Assembly: GCF_937616625.2 (NCBI RefSeq)
Contig: NC_065573.1
Coordinates: 14,647,001-14,711,000 of the forward strand
From: Mercurialis annua
Lineage: Eukaryota > Streptophyta > Magnoliopsida > Malpighiales > Euphorbiaceae
DNA: 64,000 nucleotides
Reading direction: 5' to 3'
Shown: positions 55,188 to 64,000 of the stretch, in pieces
Numbering within the stretch: position 1 is the first letter of the stretch
Layout: every line of letters begins with the position of its first letter
Position numbers and translations under genes: made by a program
The notes under the pieces: generated by a model
Told to the model about the DNA's origin: nothing
Database searches by the model: none
What the model saw: only the letters and a program-made list of their open reading frames with translations

Positions 55188-57756
55188 TGTAATACCCCAA
55201 AGTAATTAATTATTTAATTGGACCACGTGTCCAGTTTTGAGACGCCAAAGTGGCGATATCGGAAGATTTTCCGATAAGATTTAGATAAATAAGTTTTAAG
55301 TAGGTCGGTTCTAAGAGGTTTATAATGACGTATTTAATATTATCTCCTAGCTAGAAAGTTGGAATTGGAATAAAAAGGGGAAATGTCAAGAAAAGCCCCA
55401 AAATGAAGTTCAGGGACTAAAGTGGTAATTTAGCCATTACGTCTCAAAAATGGATATTTATAAGTTTTGACGGGAAAATATTAATATTGGAATTCGTATT
55501 GTTTATTGGATATAAATAATACGTATGAAAATTGGTTAAAAGATTAATCAATTTAGTTATGGACTAAATTGAACAAAAGAAAAGTTCAGAAGATAATTTG
55601 TAACAGAGAAAGAAAACAAGGATCAAATAATCCTTTTAACCTTGATATATAAGGAATTGATTATGAAAGAAAAGATCAGGAGGAGAAGAGAAAAGAAAGA
55701 TCGAGAAAATTGAATTCATTTCGCCGATACACTTCGCCACTTCGCCGTTTCGCCGTTCGACGTCCGTTTCGGACGATTTTTAAGTCGATCTCTTCGGAAT
55801 TCAGTCCTCTACCTTTCCCAAGCTTCAAACTAAGGTAAGTTTGACGTTTTTATGGTGAAAAATGGATAAATGATGGCTGTTTTGGGCGTGTGACGTGCGA
55901 TTGGATCGAATTCGCTTTAATCACGTCGTTATCGTCGTTTTTGATGGTTTTTAATATGGGTTTAGTGTTTAAATGATGTGGGTATGTATTGGTATGAGTT
56001 TTGGATGTTTTGGAGCCCCGGAAATGGTTTGGAAGCGCCGGAAAAACGTCGTACACGTCGGTGCACGACGTGCTGCACTTCAGCACGTCGTGCTGGCGCA
56101 CGACGTGCACCACAAGGGTGCACGACGTGCACCAAGGGGTGCACGACGTGCACCATGAAAGGCACGACGTGACCTTCACAAAAATTGAAGGGCACGACGT
56201 GCCAAGCTAGCACGACGTGCCCTACCTCGACCAGAACCTCCGTGGGACTTCCGGGAGCGAAAATGAGCCTCCGATAGCTTGATTTGGGCATGAAACTCAG
56301 TCAAATGTTTTAAAATGAATATAAAACATTATAGAAATGAATGTTAATATGATAAGTAAGAATTCAGTTAAGAAAGTTATATAATTCTCGAGTACCAGGA
56401 ATAGTACTCGATAAGTCGTAAGTACGACTAAGGATCATTGAGTATACGAGCGAAATAGAAGTGGAATCTAATGAAACTAAACCCTAAAACTTAAAAGTAT
56501 TATACGTATAGGAATACGAGATTCACGTCTAATCAGTAAACGTTAATTATTTATCAGACGTGTCAGCGAGCAGAGAGGTCAGTAGACGTGGACTAGCGAG
56601 GGCATATCATTTCATAGACCACGTCATTGATTGGATTGCGGTCACTGTGAGTTGCACTTTACTTTCGTGTATTATACATATAAAGTTATTTTGTATAGAT
56701 ATATATATACTGTTTACACGCATCGCATTATATATAATTGATTGAAATGTTATATGCTTTATTAATTTTTATATACGAGAACTAGTATGCGATCCGAAGA
56801 AACTAGCTACCTATTGGGTGTCAATAGGCTGTGTGATCACCAGTATCGAGTCAGTCTAGTATATTTGCATTTGAGAAACGACTTGACACAGCTGGGAGCT
56901 GTTGATGATTATAAAATTTATGTGGCTGGGCCACCAGCGAGTTAGACTCGCGATTGATATTTACGATTGGGTTTTTGATACGAGTGAGTACTCGGCTACG
57001 GTGTAGTCTGGAGTCCCCGTATCTAGTGGCTGGGCCACCAGCGAGTTAGACTCGCGATTGATATTTACGATTGGGTTGAATGATAATGATTATTCGAGAA
57101 ATGTGTCGCATGCTAGGATATTAGTTTCGTACGGATCAAATACATGTTTATATGTTTTATATTATTGTTTTATTGAGATGCGATGCTATGTTTTTATAAT
57201 AATACCGTTAGTAAATGCAAACTCACTCAGTATTTTCCCAAATACTGACCCCTCACCTTTGATGTTTTCAGGTACTTAGTATGTGGACCTAGCTAGAGGC
57301 CAATTTTGAAGTCCAGAAGTCAGCTGTGTATGTGTAGTATCTGACTTCTGTGAATGCTGCAGTAGTGGTCCCACGTTGACAGAGTCGTAGCCTAGACAGC
57401 AGTACACATTGAGTGTACATATTACTTGCTGTCCAGTTTATATATTTTTGTAGGCTACGTGTTTTATATGTTGTGCACGGCACTAGGTGCCAGTGATATG
57501 TTGGATACACTAACTGATGTATATAGTACCGCGAGGCCAGTTCGTACGAGGTACGGTAACTAGAGCCCGCGAGGATAACAGAACAGTTAGTGTAAATGTT
57601 TGTGTATACATGTTATGTATACTTGCTTCTGTTGCTTTATGTTATTTGTTTATTATTTGCGAAAAATTAATAGTGATTTAAGGCTTGCTACGGGTTCCGG
57701 AGCTACCACTCCCGTTCCCTAGCGCCGGTTGCGGCTCAATATTTTGGGTCGTGACA
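55188..57756 (+). repeat. 5' LTR of chromovirus-type element 2 (2,569 bp)
   Basis: TGTAATACCCC to GTCGTGACA. It contains the CACGACGTG array (56062-56221) and a duplicated block: CTGGGCCACCAGCGAGTTAG plus CTCGCGATTGATATTTACGA occurs at 56926 and 57033. Confidence 0.93.
56062..56221. repeat. CACGACGTG palindrome array, eight copies
   Basis: GCACGACGTGC or its inverse occurs eight times in 160 bp. The first pair, GCACGACGTGCTG with CAGCACGTCGTGC, forms a perfect 13-bp stem around CACTT. Short Arg- and Val-rich frames here are artefacts of the repeat. Confidence 0.95.
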
Positions 57757-57760
57757 ATGT

Positions 57761-57772
57761 TGGTATCAGAGC
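57761..57772 (+). other. Primer binding site for initiator tRNA-Met
   Basis: TGGTATCAGAGC, the standard plant retroelement PBS, four bases after the LTR. Confidence 0.93.
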
Positions 57773-58371
57773 AGTTGGTCCAGTTACCACTGCTAGTTTG
57801 TTTTGGATGTCTGTCTGAATTGTGAAACTCTGTCAGTAAGTAAACCTAGGAACTACTGCAGCAAGAGAGTCAAACCTTAGTTGTTTGCATTTGATTGATA
57901 TGTGCATTATTAGTAAGTTCCATAACGCGCGCGAACGCAGATAGTTAAGCGAATAAAGTGATTAATGTTTGCAAATGCGAATTGCTAAGGCAATTAAGTG
58001 TGTATTGCTCGAGTAAGGGATATTAGGTGATTCCATATTTATGAATTTGGTATAGACTAATTAAAAGTTTAATGTTTGTGATTCCTTATGAGATGATACT
58101 GAAGTTAAGCAAGGAAAAAGAGGGCTTAGATGGTCGTTGGCGTTTGGAACTGTTTCTTTTTAGTATGTCTGGGCAGAACGGAGCTTAGTCACATGCTGCA
58201 GAGGAATGGGAGGAAGCGCCTCCTATCTGTCAGAATGGTTACATGTCAGTATCTGGGATTGGCAGTTCTTCTAGAGTTAGGGGTAGAACCCACCCATCAG
58301 AGATATAGTACAGTAAAGAAAGTGAGGAGAACCCTGAGGAGGATCGAGAGGAGGACTTAGAAGAAGAAGAA
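57773..58371 (+). other. Leader of chromovirus-type element 2
   Basis: Untranslated leader and broken frames before the gag-like frame. An acidic coding-like run (EEDLEEEELLDESG) leads into it at about 58340. Confidence 0.5.
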
Positions 58372-58935
58372 TTGTTAGACGAGTCAGGCGTCAAGGATTA
58401 CCGAAGTGAACATTTCTGGTCCAATGTACGGAGGTACCGCAATTTGAGAGAAGACAGAGTGTTAGCAAATGGCCAGGCACAAGTGGTTCTGAATCAGGTT
58501 AGGAGGCAGATGCGCTCATTCTCTAGGGGAATACTACCAGCGGGACTGTATTCCATTAACTTTTTATGTATAGTCGAAGGAATTCCAAACCTTGATGTAG
58601 ATAATGAGACAATCAACTGTAGGTATGTAAGAGGATTAGGACCAGAGTATGATGAGCTATATGAGCATGTTCACGAGCACTTTGGGACGCTCACTATGAT
58701 GGCTCGTAGGATCGAGGCTGACCGCGAGTGGGATGGCAATCCTGTTCGACCCTACTTTTTCAAACGTGCGTTTTATCGAGGTTATACTAGTCGATCCTCT
58801 AGTATTAGGACTAACCCCCACTCCGTGCATAGAGGCGGAGGCATCTCCAGTAGAAGAGTTAGGGGTCGACAAACAGGCGTAGTTATTAGGAAACCTAGCG
58901 TTCCACATCAGGCACCCTTAGGTATAAATGATTAA
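58372..58935 (+). pseudogene. Possible gag relic
   Basis: The frame has no clear start (it begins with a non-ATG codon). Residues YVRGLGPEYDELYEHVHEHFGTLTMMARRIEADREW have the look of the end of a plant gag core, and an Arg/Ser/Gly-rich tail follows where a nucleocapsid would be. No CCHC knuckle is seen. It could be another retroelement protein; assignment rests on position and weak similarity. Confidence 0.4.
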
Positions 58936-61900
58936 TATGCTTTGAGTATTTGTGTTTATATGTTGCATTGTTGTGTATATGTTCACTACATGGCATGATA
59001 GAGCATAATGAGTAGAGCATACCTATAGGATAATACCTCAAATAGGCAGGGCCTATAGGAAGCGATATCGATAAACACACGCTTAAGAAGTGAATATATA
59101 AACATAACTTGCAAAAACAATAACATAATAAACGATAAATAATACATTTATCGCGAACGTAATTCCTGTGTTACGTTCTAGAAGTCGTGAAAGAAAACAT
59201 GGAATACTGAAAAGGAAATTTGATATGAAAGAACTGATACCTACACTCATAAGTGATGTGTACCAATACCTATACTTGTACATGGTATGATACAAGTATA
59301 GTAAAGAGGTGACAATAGTAATTACGGCTATAAGAAGTTTCAGAATGAACTGGGTTATCGGAAATATGGAGAAAGAAGGAGTAGTGTTAACAGAAGAATA
59401 GTCAGTAAAACGACAGAAAGTGACAGCAATACAAAAATTTGTAATATACCCAATAACAATAAAGAAAGCCGTTAATAGTCGCAGAGTGTACAGTCTGGAG
59501 TAAACTTACGTTCTACGAAAAGTATGAAAGATTTTTAAGATTTTTCAAAGTACAATTGTGCTCAGTCATCGCATATGACATCACATAATCACGATAGGAA
59601 TGCATAAAATAATGATTTTCAAAGCATAGATCATGCATCATATTTTCGCAATGATGAAGAAAATGCGGTTTCGAGCAACTCTTTGGTGATGAGAGGTGTC
59701 ATCACTCTGAGCTACAATTGTATTATCGATTTCAAATAATTTAAAAAAAAATGATTTAAAGTGCTAGCTAGCCAAAGAATGTTTTGAAATCATTTTTTGA
59801 GTATGTGAACTCAGATGTGAAACTCTGCGACGAATAACAAAAGATTCTTAATAAGTAAGAATAATACTCGTAAACTAAATCCCAATAAAAGAGAAAAGCC
59901 ATCTTAACGTATAATTGCAATAAAGCTAACGAAGCTAAGGTAAAATACGAATAAGAAGTTATCGCTGGAGGACATACGAAATCAAGATATGATGCGTTGG
60001 CAATGACTAGAGGACACAATATTTATCCTCATATTAGGACAAAGGATACAAAATGACAAAGAATAAAATGATTATCTTTATGTCAAGATAAGTAAGGTAG
60101 CGATCAAGAATCATCTTGGAGGAAAAAAGAGCAAGAGTACAACGGACGATGGAGACGATGATATTGAATGATGAATATCAAGTGATATTTAAAGAATATA
60201 TAACTTTATCAATATAAGTGTTTGAAGATACAGAAATAGAAAGAGGAAGGATACGAACGATGAAGAAGATAATCCAGTAAGATGTGAAGGTTCGAAGTTG
60301 GACAGATCAAGAGAGATAATGATGCTAATTGACTGATATTAAGTGAAGTCACTAGTATCAGCATTAAGAGTTATAAATTGCGATAACAGAAAGGAAACAA
60401 GTTAAGTTGTAAAATTCTAGTATAAGGAAAAAGGCACATGTATAAGCATAAGTGTCAGTAAGTGTAAGAATGATGGATAATATGAAATGGAAAGATTTAA
60501 GAATACGTCAAAGGGATTATCAGAATAGAATAGCAATATAGGAGCTATTATAAACAGAGGAAAGACGTAAAGAATACAGTAAGTAAAGGATAAAATGATA
60601 CTTCATTGCTATTGAACAGATAGGAATGAATTACATCCAAAAAGCCATGGTATTATAAAGACGAAGTCAGTTCTAGTACAAAGGAATCAAGTTGTTTAAA
60701 AGACAAATAGAACCATGTTATAAGTATTAATGAGGCATAAAGTATATAGGACAACAGAAATTGAAATTACTCCCAATTGTTTTGGAAGTTATAAGGTTAA
60801 GTACAATCTAAATGTTAAGGGCAGTCAGAAGAACACTTCAAGAAGAAAATAAGAAACAGAATAAGGATAAACTATGAAACGATCATGACTAGTACGAAGA
60901 TGATATCTTGAAGAGCGAAAATAAGGTCGTAAGACTATTCAAAAAATAAGAAGCAGAAGTGTAAGATGAAATAGAAAGTTGTTTATACAGTAAGAAGAAG
61001 TTACGATAAAGAAAGTGATAAAAACCTATAGAATTATCGGATTTAAAACAACTTAAGTATAAAAGGAGATAAGTTATTAAGGATCTATTGGATCAGCTAG
61101 ATCCTAAAAGTAAGAATGAAGTTGAACAAAGGCTAGTTAGTGAGAAGGATTCTAGAGACAGTTAAAGGTCAAAGAAACATATAAGACTCTTATGAGGTTA
61201 TCATAGATAAGGAATCGTGAAGTAAAGAAAAGACAACTTTGACTGATGAATTAATAAGAGACTCGAGACGAACTTTAAAGAAGTAATAAAGAAAGGTAAG
61301 AGAAATAAGAATGCAATTAGTACCGGTCAAGGAAAGCGGATGTACAAAATACATGATTAACAGAAACAATGTAAAGGGCACGATAACTTAAAGGAGAAAA
61401 GAAAAGAGAAGCTAATGATAGAAAGAGGTGGATTGGACACAACTTCGCTAAGAAACAGCGATTAAGGTAGATAAAATGTAGTTTGAAGAGAGCTAATTGA
61501 CGAAGGAATTACGTGGTGAATGGTCGAAGAGAGAAATAGGAATTAAAGACAATCGTCTAAAGCGGAAACATGGCAATAAGGAACGCCAGTAAAAGTTAAA
61601 AGTTGCTAATTTGTCGTTACAAAAACAAACACATATGAAAGTACGCCACTAAGAATAAGGATTACCAAAGATAATAAATCGATAAAGTATTAAGTGAGGA
61701 TTAATTGATGCTAATGGTGGTCAGAAGGAAGATCATGACCAGTTGTAGATGACGTCAGGATTACGCTACCAACGATACGTCCTAAGCCACGCTATTTTGG
61801 AAAGACAACAGACGAGACAAAAGTAACAACAAGAAAAGTCTCAACTATACAATGGACGAAAGCTATAAGAAGAGAGCTAAAAATTAAAGTACAAGGGACG

Positions 61901-62007
61901 ATACAATTATACGTATCAGTGGACATCAAGAAAAGTATAAGGACAATCCTAAGGTCCCAACAAGTTTTATGAAAATTCGAGGACGAATTTTTATAAGGGG
62001 GGAAGAA
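58936..62007 (+). other. Purine-rich noncoding internal region of element 2
   Basis: Three kilobases with strong A+G excess on the plus strand and stops in all frames. No RT, RNase H or integrase motif was found. Only the last 40 bp match the coding end of chromovirus 1. It may be decayed pol or replacement sequence, as in large retrotransposon derivatives. Confidence 0.6.
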
Positions 62008-64000
62008 TGTAATACCCCAAAGTAATTAATTATTTAATTGGACCACGTGTCCAGTTTTGAGACGCCAAAGTGGCGATATCGGAAGATTTTCCGATAAGAT
62101 TTAGATAAATAAGTTTTAAGTAGGTCGGTTCTAAGAGGTTTATAATGACGTATTTAATATTATCTCCTAGCTAGAAAGTTGGAATTGGAATAAAAAGGGG
62201 AAATGTCAAGAAAAGCCCCAAAATGAAGTTCAGGGACTAAAGTGGTAATTTAGCCATTACGTCTCAAAAATGGATATTTATAAGTTTTGACGGGAAAATA
62301 TTAATATTGGAATTCGTATTGTTTATTGGATATAAATAATACGTATGAAAATTGGTTAAAAGATTAATCAATTTAGTTATGGACTAAATTGAACAAAAGA
62401 AAAGTTCAGAAGATAATTTGTAACAGAGAAAGAAAACAAGGATCAAATAATCCTTTTAACCTTGATATATAAGGAATTGATTATGAAAGAAAGGATCAGG
62501 AGGAGAAGAGAAAAGAAAGATCGAGAAAATTGAATTCATTTCGCCGATACACTTCGTCACTTCGCCGTTTCGCCGTTCGACGTCCGTTTCGGACGATTTT
62601 TGCGTCGATCTCTTCGGAATTCAGTCCTCTACCTTTCCCAAACTTCAAACTAAGGTAAGTTTGACGTTTTTATGGTGAAAAAAGGATAAATGATGGCTGT
62701 TTTGGGCGTGTGACGTGCGATTGGATCGAATTCGCTTTAATCACGTCGTTATCGTCGTTTTTGATGGTTTTTAATATGGGTTTAGTGTTTAAATGATGTG
62801 GGTATGTATTGGTATGAGTTTTGGATGTTTTGGAGCCCCGGAAATGGTCTGGAAGCGCCGGAAAAACGTCGTACACGTCGGTGCACGACGTGCTGCACTT
62901 CAGCACGTCGTGCTGGCGCACGACGTGCACCAAGGGGTGCACGATGTGCACCATGAAGGGCACGACGTGACCTTCACAAAAATTGAAGGGCACGACGTGC
63001 CCTACCTCGACCAGAACCTCCGTGGGACTTCCGGGAGCGAAAATGAGCCTCCGATAGCTTGATTTGGGCATGAAACTCAGTCAAATGTTTTAAAATGAAT
63101 ATAAAACATTATAGAAATGAATGTTAATATGATAAGTAAGAATTCAGTTAAGAAAGTTATATAATTCTCGAGTACCAGGAATAGTACTCGATAAGTCGTA
63201 AGTACGACTAAGGATCATTGAGTATACGAGCGAAATAGAAGTGGAATCTAATGAAACTAAACCCTAAAACTTAAAAGTATTATACGTATAGGAATACGAG
63301 ATTCACGTCTAATCAGTAAATGTTAATTATTTATCAGACGTGTCAGCGAGCAGAGAGGTCAGTAGACGTGGACTAGCGAGGGCATATCATTTCATAGACC
63401 ACGTCATTGATTGGATTGCGGTCACTGTGAGTTGCACTTTACTTTCGTGTATTATACATATAAAGTTATTTTGTATAGATATATATATACTGTTTACACG
63501 CATCGCATTATATATAATTGATTGAAATATTATATGCTTTATTAATTTTTATATACGAGAACTAGTATGCGATCCGAAGAAACTAGCTACCTATTGGGTG
63601 TCAATAGGCTGTGTGATCACCCGTATTGAGTCAGTCTAGTATATTTGCATTTGAGAAACGACTTGACACAGCTGGGAGCTGTTGATGATTATAAAATTTA
63701 TGTGGCTGGGCCACCAGCGAGTTAGACTCGCGATTGATATTTACGATTGGGTTTTTGATACGAGTGAGTACTCGGCTACGGTGTAGTCTGGAGTCCCCGT
63801 ATCTAGTGGCTGGGCCACCAGCGAGTTAGACTCGCGATTGATATTTACGATTGGGTTGAATGATAATGATTATTCGAGAAATGTGTCGCATGCTAGGATA
63901 TTAGTTTCGTACGGATCAAATACATGTTTATATGTTTTATATTATTGTTTTATTGAGATGCGATGCTATGTTTTTATAATAATACCGTTAGTAAATGCAA
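62008..64000 (+). repeat. 3' LTR of chromovirus-type element 2, first 1,993 bp
   Basis: It matches the 5' LTR closely, with about a dozen substitutions (for example near 62484, 62576, 62602, 62641 and 63322) and a shorter CACGACGTG array at 62882-63001 (five intact copies plus one CACGATGTG). The rest lies outside the window. Confidence 0.93.

Larger units (their letters stand above)
31555..64000 (+). mobile_element. Tat-lineage Ty3/gypsy retrotransposon, 3' end beyond the window
   Basis: A 5' LTR (31555-32071) and PBS precede gag-pro, RT, two RNase H domains, integrase and a spliced antisense ORF downstream of pol. The second (archaeal-type) RNase H and the antisense plant-mobile-domain ORF are known traits of the Tat/Ogre/Retand group. 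Its 3' region is interrupted by an Athila element (40770-53478) and a chromovirus-type element (from 55188). The 3' LTR is not in the window and should lie to the right of the chromovirus-type element. Confidence 0.88.
55188..64000 (+). mobile_element. Second chromovirus-type element, apparently non-autonomous; 3' LTR cut by the window end
   Basis: 5' LTR 55188-57756, PBS for initiator tRNA-Met, 4.25 kb internal region (57757-62007), polypurine tract AAGGGGGGAAGAA and 3' LTR from 62008. The end of the internal region (ATTCGAGGACGAATTTTTATAAGGGGGG) matches the end of chromovirus 1 (about 1403-1428). No protease, RT or integrase motifs were found. The LTRs differ by roughly a dozen substitutions over 2 kb. 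It lies within the Tat element. Confidence 0.88.

Noticed and set aside
55850..56291. Arg-, Val- and His-rich frames on both strands of the LTR array (also 62670-63071)
   Set aside because: They arise from the CACGACGTG repeat in an LTR and have no homology or start context.

Overview
The window is nuclear DNA of a eudicot-type plant and consists almost wholly of nested transposable elements. The evidence is TTTAGGG-type telomeric repeat, plant-specific TE lineages (CACTA with TNP2 and Ulp1 genes, Tat and Athila Ty3 elements, Tekay-like chromoviruses, L1-type LINEs), AT-rich spacers and GT-AG introns. No rRNA, tRNA or intact single-copy host gene was recognised. The only host-like sequence is a possible captured gene fragment near 29.75-30.53 kb.

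Layout. (1) 1-3085: the 3' part of a chromovirus (integrase, chromodomain, 3' LTR), inserted into the reverse transcriptase of an inverted, decayed LINE (3086 to about 5990). (2) 6687-6752: GT/AT microsatellite. (3) 6901-31090: a CACTA element (13-bp TIRs, TSD TTT) split by a second, 20,108-bp CACTA element at 7973-28080 (28-bp perfect TIRs, TSD TAT). The inner element has four genes: a TnpA/Ptta-type protein (minus), a protein related to the Athila extra ORF (minus), a DUF1985/Ulp1 protease gene of nine exons (plus) and the TNP2 transposase (minus). It also holds a 76-bp subterminal array, five blocks of a 72-bp repeat built on a 49-bp palindrome, an interstitial telomeric tract, a copy of part of its own TNP2 gene and a Mutator-like MITE. 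(4) 31555 to beyond 64000: a Tat-lineage Ty3 element with gag-pro, RT, dual RNase H, integrase and a spliced antisense ORF with a plant mobile domain. An Athila element (40770-53478, TSD GGGGG, 1,587-bp LTRs that differ by roughly 0.5% by eye) sits inside that antisense ORF. A second chromovirus-type element (55188 to beyond 64000) sits upstream of it and lacks recognisable pol.

How the parts relate. TNP2 and the TnpA-like protein are the expected mobilisation pair of the inner CACTA element. The 15.6-16.8 kb gene and the Ulp1 gene diverge from a shared 743-bp region that contains the palindromic repeats. The 15.6-16.8 kb protein is homologous in sequence and layout to the ORF downstream of pol in the Athila element 32 kb away, so one domain is carried by two unrelated classes of transposon in this window. 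The main TNP2 and Ulp1 genes each have exactly one in-frame stop and otherwise intact splicing, which suggests recent inactivation.

The most unusual signal is the set of 14 palindromic units, mostly exactly 49 bp (24+1+24) and spaced 71-73 bp apart. They lie in the promoter regions of all four inner-CACTA genes, in one intron and at one 3' end. The Athila and chromovirus LTRs carry their own, unrelated, CG-containing palindrome clusters.
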